A model generated the notes under the pieces. The model was given only the letters and a program-made list of their open reading frames with translations, was not told where the DNA came from and ran no database searches. Shown here one piece after another: positions 53,343 through 64,000 of a DNA stretch of 64,000 nucleotides (positions within the stretch are counted from its first letter, which is position 1; each line of letters starts with the position of its first letter). Source of the DNA: Ascarosepion bandense (Eukaryota; Mollusca; Cephalopoda; Sepiida; Sepiidae); the NCBI GenBank assembly GCA_037127315.1, contig JBBBDQ010000224.1, forward strand, positions 7,393,501-7,457,500, read 5' to 3'. The position numbers and the translations under genes were made by a program.

Positions 53343-54435
53343 ATGGAAGGTTATAAAGCACATCTTAGACACTTGATGTTTTTCATTACCGTAAAGGTAA
53401 AAATGCCTTGCAAGTAGAAAAAAAGGTATGTGCCGTGAAGGTGTTTTAGCTGGCCAAACGGCACGGAAATGGTTCACTAAGTTTAGAGGTAGTGATTGTA
53501 AACCTATTGATGAAGAACTCTCCGACAGAACTCTCACTACATATGACGAAAATAAAGACATTGATTGAGGATAATCAGTATTAAACTACTTGATAATTGA
53601 CAGAAACACTAAATCTATCAAAATCAACCATCCGTGAGCAATTAGTGAAGCTTGATCACTTAAATCGCTACAATGTTTGGGTAACACATGATCTGAATAA
53701 AAAGAATATTTAGATCACATTTCTATGTTATTTGCTGTATAAACGCAATGAAAATATACCAATTTTGTAACAAATTTTTACGGCTAATGAAAAATAGATC
53801 GTTCACAACAATATTCAGCAAATAAGATCCTGAGGTAACCGACATGATCCAACATTAGCCACCACAAAAGCGGGTCTTCATCCTAAGAAAGTCATGCCTG
53901 CATCTTGTGGGATTGAAAAGAAATCCTGAACTATGAGCTTCTGTCATGTAACCAATCAGTTGATCCAGAAAAGTACTGCTCACAACTGGACGAATTAAAG
54001 ATATCAATTCAAGAAAAACGCCCAGAATTGGCAATCAGGAAAGGTTTACGTTTTCCATTAGGATAATGCCAGACTTCACGTTTCTTTGTTACCCCGGTAA
54101 AAATTGTTTCAGCTTGCTTAAGATGTGTTACCCCACCAGCCATATTTACCAGACATTACTCCTTCGGATTTTCATTTATTCAGATTCTTGCAAAATAATC
54201 TTAAACGTAAAAATTGAAATCTTTGAATGACATAAAAAGCCTTCTTAATGACTTCTTTGCCGAAAAACCACCAAAACTCTGGGAAAAAGGATCTTTAAAT
54301 TGAAGGAAAAATGAAGAATAGTTGCGTAACAATATGTTTTATATTTAGTTGAATAAATATTTAATAGCATAATTTTGTTTTGACCTTCAACATACTTGAA
54401 AAATTGGTATGAACTTTCCGGCTAGCCCAGCCACC
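53343..54435 (+). pseudogene. DD34D mariner transposase pseudogene
   Basis: It starts at an ATG at 53343 (MEGYKAHLRHLM) and ends at TAG 54346-54348. The right terminal repeat lies to about 54435 (GGTATGAACTTTCCGGCTAG). Blocks in order: YRKGKNALQVEKKVCAV, GVLAGQTARKWFTKFRG, LSKSTIREQLVKLDHLNRYN, VWVTHDLN. The first catalytic motif is ANEK-stop-IVHNN (Asp to Asn, Trp to stop). The second is H-stop-DNARLHVS (Asp kept). The third is YLPDITPSDFHLF (Asp kept). The tail NSL-DIKS-L-DFFAEK-PKLWEKG follows. Several frameshifts occur. Near full coding length, but the left terminal repeat is missing where it joins family R. Confidence 0.9.
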
Positions 54436-55198
54436 AGGTAGAGCCTGCGTTATCAAAAGATTTGTTAGATGTTAATTGTTATTACCTGAAGATTTGAATA
54501 ATTAGAAAGATGTTCATACAATTAAATATAATAAAATATTAAAGATATTAAAGAAATTTCTTGTAGGGAAAAAGTTGAAAATGGAATTTTACCTTAATTT
54601 CTCCGTTTTTAATCTCCAAATTCTGACGATTTTGTTCAAATGTCTTTTGTTCATTTTTAACTTTCTGGCAAAATATGTGAAAATTTGATTAAATACGTAG
54701 TGATAAGGACTTGTTTGAATGCTTTGAAGTTGTTTTGCTCATACTTTGTTTACTATGGCTGATGTTCCCATTTGATAATGGGTTTTATTTTTATTTTCTT
54801 TTGTATTGTTGATTGGAATAGAAATAAATTGTCTCATGAAGTCATCTTATTGTTTATGATTTAATCTCTTAAAAATTATTTTACGTTTCTTTTTTTCTTT
54901 TTTTTCGCTTCCCTCAAACTTTAATTTTCATAGCGTCCCCAAAAAACAAAACAACTCATCCACAAATGAAGGTTAAGACCGGACTTTGACTGGGGTTGAG
55001 AGCAAGAGAGAGAGAGTGAGAAAGAGAAAGAATGATAAAGAATATTAAACTGAGGGAAGAAATTACGTTTGCGTTTGGAAAAAAATGAACTGTAATTTTA
55101 ATTTTCATTATGAAGTTTTCTGTTACAAACCTTGTTCTCTGAAAATGCTATATTCAGAGATATTTAATACAATCACTAAATCACTAAAACTTACAAAA
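54436..55198. other. AT-rich DNA, nothing recognised
   Basis: A short GA-rich stretch lies near 55000-55035. Nothing else recognised. Confidence 0.45.
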
Positions 55199-55302
55199 GT
55201 CTCCCAGAGCGAGGCTCTTCCATTATAGTCCGAGTGGGTTGGCCTTTGCGATTGCCCCAAAATTTGGCGACTCGGTGGTGCTGTTTCTATGCACTCGCCC
55301 TA
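55199..55302 (+). pseudogene. U1 snRNA pseudogene, 5'-truncated
   Basis: 55199-55275 aligns with U1 snRNA from just before stem-loop II through stem-loop III. Matching strings are CTCCCAG, GCGAGGCT, TCCATT, TCCG, TGCGATT, CCCCAAA and ACTCG. The 5' splice-site-pairing end and stem-loop I are missing, and the Sm site and last stem are unrecognisable. In stem-loop III a T-A pair of vertebrate U1 is G-C here (TTGCCC with TGGCGA), a compensatory change. That suggests descent from a working lineage-specific U1. Not expected to function. Confidence 0.8.
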
Positions 55303-55642
55303 ATGAACAAGCCAAGAACAGATATATTTCTTTCTTTTTTTAATTGTAAAAAATTCCTTGTAAGTACCTCGAATATCATCCGCACTTACGAAATGTGAAT
55401 AACATTCGGATTTTTGATAATTTTCATTTTAAGAGTTAGAGGTGTTGCGGGGCTAGCTAAACAAATTTTGATTTAAAATTTATAGTCTCAATAGAATATC
55501 AAAAATTTAATTAAAAAACTTTTATTGAAAATTTATTTCTTGGGGTGAATTAATATTTGCGAAAAGTAACTTTACATTACTTGGGCTGAATTAGCAGAAA
55601 AAATTGACGTTGTTGATTATAGATAAGATGGCAGAAAGAATA
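55303..55642. other. AT-rich DNA, nothing recognised
   Basis: No feature recognised. Confidence 0.45.
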
Positions 55643-55909
55643 ATTGATTTTCTAAGCACCGCTTAGTTTGGAACGAGGCCAAAAGTATGAGTTACCCAGT
55701 GAGGATCGAACTCACAAACTCAGTTGTAATAGGTTCTTGCGAGACAAGCTTGATAACCATTACACCACGCCGAGGTATACTTTTCTAAACGTCACTTAGA
55801 TGTGGCACAAAGCCGAATGTAAGGGACACCCAGTGAGGATCGAACTCACTACTCAGTTGTAATAGGTTCTAGCTAGACAAACTTGCTGATCATTGCACCA
55901 CGCCGAGGG
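55643..55909 (-). mobile_element. Tandem dimer of a tRNA-derived SINE
   Basis: Unit 1 is 55643-55776 and unit 2 is 55779-55909, head-to-tail in the same orientation. On the minus strand each has the A-box-like GGTGTAATGGTTA (degenerate in unit 2) and B-box GAGTTCGATCCTCACTGGGT. The tRNA-like part is then followed by a short tail with GTGCCACATCTAAGTG-like sequence. The single copy at 48931 ends at the same place. Confidence 0.82.
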
Positions 55910-56756
55910 CAGAAAGGATAGACTATAAAACAGTTCTAACAACTACAAAAAAAAGTAAATTCAGATTTTCATGACTCCCCAGGAACAACATTTCAAGAGC
56001 AAGCCACTATTAAATGCATAAATTCCACTTTTTGTCATATTAACGTTGTTTTGCAATAAATAAAACTTACTGTCTTTTCTGTTATTAAACATCTTTTAGT
56101 GTGAAAATAATTCTTAGAAACAAATTGCACAGAATATGCGTGATCGTTCAGTTATACTTGTGCTTTAATATTGTTTAAACGCTAACGCAACTAAAATAAG
56201 TTAAATGTGAATATGTGCAACTGAATTTTGCGCTTTCTATGCGTTCTTTTTCATACAGACAAAACCGACAGATAAGCAGACGAACAGTCGACTATCGTAA
56301 ATTTGCTTCTGATAAGACGAATATAGTGCAAAACCATCATGTTTTGATATTTTATCTTATCGTTAAAGAAGAATGTTACAGTATAAAACACTGTTGTTGT
56401 CTAAATACTAAGACGAAATCATCAATACTGACAAATATCAATAAAATTATAAAAGCAATGATACAGAATTAAAAGAAACGAATTATCATATGCTTTATCA
56501 TTAAAAAAATTATCATTTCACCAAAGATCAAACACGACACCAACTGATATTTATATTTACCTGTTTTTAATCAACCACAACACATGATTTTATGCAGAAA
56601 TTCATTAGAAGACAAATTTCATTTGTAAGTTCTTATGCGCTCTGTTTTTTAGCCTTTGACATTAACAATCTTATTTTTGTTTAATTCATGAAAACTTTTA
56701 TCATAAATTCTCAGTTCACATTTTGTATTACCGACTAAGATCAATGACATTTTCTC
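55910..56756. other. AT-rich DNA, nothing recognised
   Basis: An 85-codon open frame at 56215-56472 has no recognisable motif and AT-driven composition. No other feature. Confidence 0.45.
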
Positions 56757-57672
56757 TATTTTTATGAAATGAAAAGATAAAAGTGAAAATGAGAGAAAGA
56801 AAGAGTGAGCGAGAGAAAAAGTAAAAGACAGGCAGAGAAAGTGAGAGTGAGCGTAAGAAAAGTGAGAGAAAGTGTGAACGAACGAAAGAGTGAGAGAAAA
56901 AGAGAGAGAAAGTGAGTGAGCGAGCAAAAGAGAGAAAGTGGGTGAATGAGTGAGCGAGAGATAGAAACTGAGTTAGCAACTAAGAGGGAGAAAGTGAGCG
57001 AGAGAGTGTGTTTGGGAGAGAGTGAGCGAGAGAGAGAGTGTGTTGGAGAAAATGAGCGTGAGAGAGAATGTGGCAGAAAGTGAGCGAGCGAGAGAGAAAG
57101 AAAGCAGAAAAAATTTAGCGAGCAAACGAAAGAGAAAGTGAGCGAGAGAGAAAGAATGAAAAAATTGAGTAAGCTAAAGAAAGAGAGGAGAAAGTAAGTG
57201 AGCGAGTAAAAGAGGGATAAAGTGAGTGATCCAGAGAGAGAGAAAAAGTTAGCAACCCTGAGAAAAAAGATTGATTGAGCAAAAAATACATAACGAGAAA
57301 TAGTGATCGAACAATATAGAGAAACAGAATGAGCAGGCAAGAGAAAGAGAGTGAGCGGGCAAGAGAAAGAGAGAGAAAGTGAGTGAGAGATAAAGACAGA
57401 AAGTGAAAGAGAGAGTAAATGAACACACGAAAAAGTGCATGAGCCAGAATGAAAAATGCGAGAGTGTGTGAGAAAGAGACAGTGTGAGAAATAGTGGGCA
57501 GAGAAAGTAAGTAAGCGAGAGAGAGAGATAAAACATGAGCGAGAGAGAAAATGAGCAAAGGAGAGAGAAAGAGAGAGAAAAATATTAGAGAGGAAGAGAG
57601 AGAGAAAGTGAGAGAGAGTTTGAGAGAGTAAGTGAGAAAAAGAAAGTGAGTGACAGAGAGAGAGAGAGATAG
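56757..57672 (+). repeat. 0.9-kb purine-rich GAGA minisatellite
   Basis: Degenerate units on the theme GAGAGAAAGTGAGCGAG run for about 900 bases with hardly any C or T besides those in TGAGC. Minus-strand open frames up to 310 codons (Ser/Leu/Phe/His-rich) exist only because the tract lacks stop triplets in that reading. They are not a gene. Confidence 0.9.
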
Positions 57673-58613
57673 TGAGATTGAAACAATCAAGCAATCAAAG
57701 AAACAAACATGCAACCAAAGAAAACAAACCATAATTCATTTATTATGCAGATATTAATTCAGTAAAGCTCTTATGTTACAGACCGTCTTTGATGATCTAA
57801 CTCAGTAAATAATATCTAAGTCAATAAATTCAAATGCCAGTTTGCAAACAATCAGTCTATCGCAGGCGCCCAATCTCAGTAGATGAGCAATTTAACTCAT
57901 GCCTGCAAACGTTTCAAGCAACAAAGATTTTGTTTTCTATCATTGGTTACAAATACAAGCCGTCAGAATCAGCATGGTTCATTAAAACTTCGTGATTCTG
58001 TATAAGCAAATGTCTGTAAAGCAACAAGAAACTTCTTATAATTCAATGACATTTTTCTCTTTCATCTGTTGTCGACTTTCAGATACTTTATTTGATGAGG
58101 AAAAAAAATTATTTTCTGATTTCATTTTACCTTATTGACTTTTATGTATTTTGCTCACCTCACTAAATAGGAAAATGAATGAAACTAGACGCACGCGATA
58201 TGTAGAGAGACGTGGAGTACGCCACTTGTAATCAGTCGTTTAAATATTCAAACGAAACAGAAGAAAAACAAACTGAGATATTGCGTGCAGCTCGTTCATG
58301 GAGGCAAAAGGTATAAAAAAAAGATGCATCAGTTAAATGGCAAATATTTACAAAAAACGATAAAATATATCAAAACCATCGTCGAATAGACATTTAAAAA
58401 ATGCACACTGTTCATCCGGGGAACGGGCAGCTTTTATCAGACTTGGACGGAAAAACGAAGTTTTCCAGGAAGAATTCCCAATTTCCACAAACAGGTAGGT
58501 GTTGAGGACACATTTATACGTGAGCAGGTGTCAGTGACGGGGATTGGCTAGCCACTCAAGCTGACATGTGTACCCCGAAACAAGCATATGGTCACACACG
58601 GTCTCACACACAC
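57673..58613. other. Mixed DNA, nothing recognised
   Basis: No coding similarity seen. 58430-58610 is less AT-rich and may be flanking repeat, but cannot be named. Confidence 0.4.
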
Positions 58614-59440
58614 AGTGCAATAAGTAAATTGTCTCCATTTGTTTAATTACGCGCATGCAAGTAGTTGTTTTTTGTTTTATCGACTGCACAGTACAGTAGA
58701 GTCAGTTGGGCTCCATCTGTAAGAATGACGCAATTCATTGCGCCATAAATTTTGAAACGGACTGCTGTACTTCTTAGCATTTGCGCCGGAAGCTCTAGTA
58801 CGAACATTTCAGAGTATGTAGGTGTCAATGTGGGAACAGTGCAGATGATTTGGAAAGAATTGGATTATATATTCAGTCAAAATCATGGTGTTTAGAATGA
58901 TCACGAGTGAAGCCGACGTTATACCTCCATTCATCTTGTCCCATGGCCTCAAACCTAACACTGAGATCTATATGTGTTTTGAGGAGATAGGGCTGCGCTG
59001 GGTTAAGAGGGAGGCTGCTGTAAGACCCTATATCTGACAATAGGACTCTGCGCTGTGCCATAAAAACAGAAGATTTTCATGGCTGTAAGACAACTTCTGC
59101 GACCACATCATCCCTTATATTTAGCCACTAAACTCCAGACTGCAAACCCTTGATTATTATGTGTGTAGTGCAGTCGAGCCAGAAACCAACAAAACTTCTT
59201 TTATCAACAAAGATTAACTAAAGGTACGGATTGTGGCAGCAGTACACCATCTTAAATAAGGGAACCGTCCAAGTGAGGTACAGGAGATTCCGAAGTTGAC
59301 TGGAGGACGTGGTTGAAGCGAATGGTGATTTTACTGAATAAATTTACTCTTCAGTATTTCAAGATATTTTCGTGCTATTTTGGTAAATATATCTGTTAAA
59401 ACGTGGTGTAAGTATCATTTTCTAAGGAGAGATGGGAGAT
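58614..59440 (+). pseudogene. DD37D mariner-like element copy 4
   Basis: The left end AGTGCAATAAGTAAATTGTC matches copies 1 and 3. The right end is too decayed to pair. Readable: IWKELDYIFSQN joined directly to IMVFRMITSEADVIPPFI (the shared internal deletion), then QQDSALCHKNR with a TAG replacing the first or second Gln, SWL-DNFCDH, DYYVCSAVEPETNKTSF and finally RFRS-LEDVVEANGDF-E before the stop. The second and third catalytic Asp codons survive; the first is deleted. Similar in length to copy 3. Non-functional. Confidence 0.83.
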
Positions 59441-60149
59441 ATTTTTATTAGCTAGTGTTCAAGCTTCAACATCATTTTTTACTCCACTCTTTTCTTCCTT
59501 TCGATTATATATATATATATATATATAAGGTGAGATTAAAAAATTGTCGTCTAAATGACGCAAAAATAAACATGATACTCACATCTCATTTTAATAGAAT
59601 TTTAACAAAATTGCATATATATATATATATAAAGAGGGAAATAAAAAAAGATTTAGGTGAAAGGAGAGTAAATAAAAGAATATTTTCAAATCTCGTTAAA
59701 TTGTCTCTCCACAACCACGTGCGAGAAACTGTTCGTATCGCTTCCATGTATTGACAAACCACAATATCAATATTTTTGTGCAAGAACAAATTTATACAAA
59801 TCTAGATAAATATCCACGCGTAATAAAAACATATAACGTTGTAAATTAAATAAGTTGCCTCTCCGTATGTTTAACTATGCGTGAATCTTTTGTTATTTTG
59901 TGCGTGGGTGAGTTTCTGTGTCTATGTATATGTCATTTAAAAATTTCACGCATTACATAGAAGGGGAAAGTAAAAATGAAAGGTCAAAATGAAATAAAAA
60001 CAACTCAAGAAAAACTGACAGAAAAAACAATAAAGTAAATCAAATAACATAGGTAAAACAAAGAAAATTATTTTCATTTTTCCTTTTATTCAAGTATCAA
60101 TTTTTCGATATTGATTTTTGTTTCATTCCTTTTTTATATTTATGTATTT
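59441..60149. other. AT-rich DNA with short (TA)n runs
   Basis: (TA)n at 59505-59526 and 59616-59631. Otherwise nothing recognised. Confidence 0.45.
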
Positions 60150-60420
60150 GTAAAAAAGAAAAGACAATAAATGGAAGGAGAAAAGAAAAGAAAGCAGTGA
60201 GGGAAAAGGAAGGGAAGCAAGAAGAGAAAAGGAAGAAAAATGTAGGAAATAAGTAAGGAAGAACAATTGAAAGAACGAAGGAAAAAAAGGAAGGAAAAGA
60301 AGAGCAAATAAAAATTAAATGAAAACTATAGAGAGTTTGATTTTTAAGAAAAAAATGAATAGAGAGAGGTAATGAAAAAAAAAAAAGAAAAGTAAGTTGC
60401 ATTGTGTGCGTATTGAAAGA
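60150..60420 (+). repeat. Purine-rich tract
   Basis: About 270 bases mostly A and G on the plus strand, with AAGGAAG and GAAAAGA units. Confidence 0.75.
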
Positions 60421-60726
60421 AAACATACAATGAAATAATGCATAATCACCGAAAATAAAAAAAGTCGAAAAGTTAAATCTTTCACGACACGTTTTTCTAG
60501 TTTTATGGAATTAATATAAAAAAAATTTTCAAGTCAGCATTAAAAAAAGAAAGGGAAGAAAAAATCCAAACTGCATTTAATCAACCAACGGTCGACTGAT
60601 TTGTAATAAACTGGGTGCCTGACATTAAAAGAAAAAGAGAAAACAAGCAAATTCTTATTTGAAATAAACGTGAAACGGAAATCGCACGAGAAAAAGCGCG
60701 CGAATCAAAGGAAAGCATATAAATAC

Positions 60727-60858
60727 CTAAAAAGATTGGTGGGTGAAGAGCGGTATGCACCGACCCAATTCCTCGATGTACTCCGTGGAGATTTCTCGAG
60801 CGACATCAGCTGACTGCAGAAGCATGATGTTTTTCTTCCCTAAATATTTTTGGACAAG
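60727..60858 (-). other. Short coding-like stretch, unknown
   Basis: The minus strand is open for 43 codons to a TAG at 60727-60729 and reads like a globular protein: KNIMLLQSADVA then REISTEYIEELGRCI. It is less AT-rich than its surroundings. An AG dinucleotide at 60840-60841 (minus) could be a splice acceptor, but the pyrimidine tract is poor. I do not recognise the protein. It may be a host exon, an exon relic or part of an element. Confidence 0.3.
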
Positions 60859-61254
60859 TCACGTGATATTCAACAGTGAGTATTTCAAGATAAAATCAAA
60901 AAATAGAGATCTTGAAATAAATGAATGAACCGGCGGAGAGAAATATTGTCATTTCTTTTGTATTCAATGGAAATATAAATAAAAGACCATATATTCGTCG
61001 CCACTTGCGAAAATGAATTAAAATACTAAAGAAATTATCTTTCAGAAATTGTATTCATCTGTGAGTTTTGTTATATATCAATATATCTAACAAAGAAACA
61101 ACGAAAATATTTTTGGAGTTTTGTAATAACATATATCTTAAGTGCATAGGTGATCATGACTCTCTACAGATTGATTTTATGGTCTGTAAATTGCCATGCA
61201 TTCTTTTAATATAATATTTACGTTATATAGAATTAATAGTTTTCATTTCTCCTA
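60859..61254. other. AT-rich DNA, nothing recognised
   Basis: No feature recognised. Confidence 0.45.
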
Positions 61255-61430
61255 GATTGTTTGCCACCCAATGCTACAGAACCCAGTTTCACCTACCATT
61301 TATCTCAATTTATGAGAGAAAAACATTGATCCATGCCTTTCCCAAGGACATCTGTGCGAAAGTGAACACAACATTCTAATTCGGAATTTGATCTCGGCTA
61401 CCAATTTCACTTGCCGTGCCGATGTCCGAC
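61255..61430 (+). repeat. Dispersed repeat family R, partial copy
   Basis: TTTGCCACCCAATGCTACAG, TATGAGAGAAAAACATTGAT, GCCTTTCCCAAGGACATCTG, TGCGAAAGTGAAC and CGTGCCGATGTCCGAC follow the order seen at 11066 and 53250. They extend the family about 90 bases further to the right. Confidence 0.6.
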
Positions 61431-62479
61431 AAAGTACCCGAACACCCAACTCTGTCATCATCTGCATGAGTCATTTGAGGGCAATTGCTAACAGATTCTA
61501 TAAATGCTCGTTGCTTTCTACTGAGAAAAGCAAGCAATTACTCAGGTGGGAAAGATTGCTATAAAATAAACAAATTTGGTGTGAACAAAAATTCAATTCG
61601 CTTATTCGTTTTATTTCCTAATTCATTTCATTTACAAATTAATTAACTTAAAACTTCAATTTACATTGTCTCTATAGAAAACCGTTTCATTAAGAATTTT
61701 CAGAAGTTTTTCACCAATTCTACATGAATTCTATTCACAACTCATTAAACGAAAAGACAAATTCAACAGCAAAATGACTTTTTAACTTTTTAGTTAGGAT
61801 GTATTTATTACCCAAAAAACTCAAAGTTAAATGTTATTTATTGATAAAAATTATTTCCTATGCTCCGCTTTGTTTTTTTATGTCAATTCGAAAATATTAA
61901 AATGCTTAAAATTCTTTTTATATTAATTTCTTATTAAATATTTGGTGCCGGCATAATATGTCGCTTATCTCTTTGATTCTGGTATCGTATATGATATAGC
62001 AGGTTTGAATGTGTCCTACCCCAGTAATAGTATATTTATAGATATAAGTATTCGGCTATTTATTAAAACTAATTATTTACCTTAACACTCACCAGACAAT
62101 ACTTCCTTATAATATGCTTTTTAAGGTAGGCCACATACTATACCAATGACAGAATTTCGTAGACCACATTCAAAAGGTAGGCTACATTACTATACCAGCA
62201 CCAAATATTGTCAAGGAGAGGAATCTTCAAAAATAAGGATACTTACATATATGCAGGCATACATATAGACGCATAGATGATGAAATTATGTAACTCTGGG
62301 TGCCTAAATTTACGATAGAGCATTAAAAACTTAGCTGAAAATAGCGCATGTGCAGTTCATAAGCAATATTTTTTAATTAAATATATTCAGGCATGTGTGT
62401 GTGTGCTTAATCGAAATTCTGTGTATTTTTACTCATGTATGTAAATATGTTTGTGCATAGCGCACAACTCCCTCACCCC
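61431..62479. other. AT-rich DNA, nothing recognised
   Basis: AAGGTAGGC-ACAT-ACTATACCA occurs twice, about 49 bases apart (near 62124 and 62175). Otherwise nothing. Confidence 0.45.
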
Positions 62480-62495
62480 CCCACACACAGACACA

Positions 62496-62554
<59 letters not shown>
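62480..62554. repeat. (CA)n then (TA)n
   Basis: About 20 CA units with GACACA interruptions, then about 13 TA units. Confidence 0.95.
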
Positions 62555-62556
<2 letters not shown>

Positions 62557-64000
62557 AGGTAGGTATGGATATAAATAAATATACATATGGGTATACACGC
62601 AGGTCCACACACACATATATATTTTGTTATGGTCTATTATAATTTCCATGATTCAATAGTGTTTGCTTTTTCTCACTGTCTTTATTACTGTCATGAATTT
62701 TGAAATATAAACTTGTCACAGATACGACCATTAAAGTATACACTAATCTTATTTGAATCTTATAATCATTTACTATAAAGAAATCATTACAGTTATTTAG
62801 AGAAACTTACTTTAATTTACTACATGAACCGAAATGTGGGACAGCAAGCTTGCTGTTAGAGAGGCTCTCCAGTAAGCATTATATTTATTCTCATCTTACT
62901 ATTATTATTTTAATAGTGATTTATTGAAACACTTACAGTACTGAGTTAGTCAGCCAATCGGTTCTTTATTTTGTTTGATCATCCCTATGAGTCCTACAAT
63001 TGTGATTTATTAGTGAAAATGTCACACATAACCAGCATCTAAGTTTCCCACGCGTTTAAATTACATTGTAAGTTTCAACATTACTAAATAGTCTTCTATT
63101 ATTCCCTTGTGGTAGAATAAGTATCATATTAACGAGCCTGCCGTAGAATGAGGGTTAGTTGTTTCTTCTCTCAAAATATTTTGCGAAGTAGTGAGTTTAT
63201 ACTATAACGGTTATTGTGTCCCCGTAAGAAACATCTCTAGAATGAAAACGCTTTAAATGATCTATCTAAAGCAAGCGATATTTCGAATGTTTACTAATCT
63301 CAAATCTCAAAAAATTAATTTTGGGATTTTTTATATACAGAATTATACAATTACAGACGTTTACTCAAAGTTAAGTTTATAAAATAGTAAATGTCCCATA
63401 AGGTAAGTCAATATTTCTTGTTTAGTAATAAGGTAGTTACTTTTATATTGGCACTTAGCGCTAAAAAGGATAAAAGATTCAAAGATCAAAGGAAAAAGTA
63501 TTGATCTGTAAGTAAAACTATCTTCTTACACGAATATTTTCATGACTGAAGTAGTTCACAATGCCATCACTGAAAACTAAATATGACTTTTCTTTTCACC
63601 GTTTTCTTTTTCAGGTCTACTTACACCTTCTCAAGTGAGCCGATAAGCTAAAATATTGTGTTTCCGAATATATTCCTTTATGATTTTATCGTTATTCTCA
63701 ATCAACACATGACCTTTGTAAAACACATCTGGTTCGCACATACAAGAGTGAACCTATTTTTAAAGCATGCTATTATATAATTCTTTTAAATATATTATAC
63801 ACTTAGTTACGTTACACAATAAATTCACTGAATTGCATGTCTGTTATGCAAGCTATCGGGCTTGTTCTACTCTCAGAGCAAATTGAATATAGAAATGAGT
63901 TGAATTACATTTTGAGATTCAACTTAAGAGAATATATATTTTCATCTAAAGTTAAGTGACTAAATCTATGAGCTGGTAAATTTTATGAGTATATTATTTA
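62555..64000. other. AT-rich DNA, nothing recognised
   Basis: A good-looking splice-acceptor sequence (pyrimidine-rich run then CAG ending at 63614) is present, but no supported exon follows. No repeats identified. Confidence 0.45.

Noticed and set aside
53235..53561. 108-codon minus-strand frame
   Set aside because: It lies opposite the N-terminal half of the mariner pseudogene, which reads convincingly on the plus strand.
56762..57694. 310-codon open frame on the minus strand
   Set aside because: It is translation of a degenerate GAGA repeat, Ser/Leu/Phe/His-rich in every frame, with no domain. The tract simply lacks stop triplets.
63580..63650. Splice acceptor and terminal exon
   Set aside because: The pyrimidine tract plus CAG at 63614 is good, but the following frames stop within 8 to 12 codons and show no recognisable protein.

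Overview
This window looks like gene-poor, AT-rich intergenic (or long-intron) DNA from an animal with a large, repeat-filled genome. The best guess is a coleoid cephalopod, probably an octopus. That rests on my recall of the repeat types present: DD37D mariners, tRNA-derived SINEs, Penelope-like elements, CR1/jockey-like and RTE-like LINE fragments, and very many (TA)n, (CA)n, (TATC)n and (TC)n arrays. No alignment was possible. I found no intact host gene, no full tRNA or rRNA gene and no CRISPR array. No reading frame is both long and convincing except parts of transposable elements.

Layout. 0.5-3.3 kb: a short element with terminal inverted repeats, a possible decayed coding scrap and a first DD37D mariner remnant. 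7-9 kb: a DD34D mariner pseudogene, a LINE C-terminal piece and a second DD37D mariner, joined directly to the LINE. 10-15 kb: retroelement ends, a dispersed repeat here called family R, and a tRNA-like SINE carrying a hammerhead-ribozyme motif. 17-25 kb: a 27-bp minisatellite, a LINE starting in a perfect hairpin with another repeat nested inside it, a foldback element and a long tRNA-derived SINE. 27-33 kb: LINE fragments and a mariner on the minus strand. 33-35 kb and 56.7-57.7 kb: long purine-rich tracts. 36-38 kb: a third DD37D mariner and an unclassified repeat. 40-44.3 kb: two Penelope-like elements, one flanked by inverted pseudo-LTRs. 44-49 kb: RTE-like LINE remnants, a second long SINE and a pseudogene of an uncharacterised multicopy invertebrate protein. 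50-53 kb: essentially empty. 53-59.5 kb: a DD34D mariner pseudogene, a U1 snRNA pseudogene, a SINE dimer, a 0.9-kb purine tract and a fourth DD37D mariner. 60-64 kb: a short coding-like stretch of unknown identity and otherwise unremarkable DNA.

Nothing works as a gene network: every coding remnant is broken. The points of interest are structural. They are a hammerhead motif with its whole core conserved next to a tRNA-like promoter, several near-perfect palindromes, a mariner family spread as one shared deletion derivative, Penelope pseudo-LTRs, and the repeated contact between element ends and (TA)n arrays.
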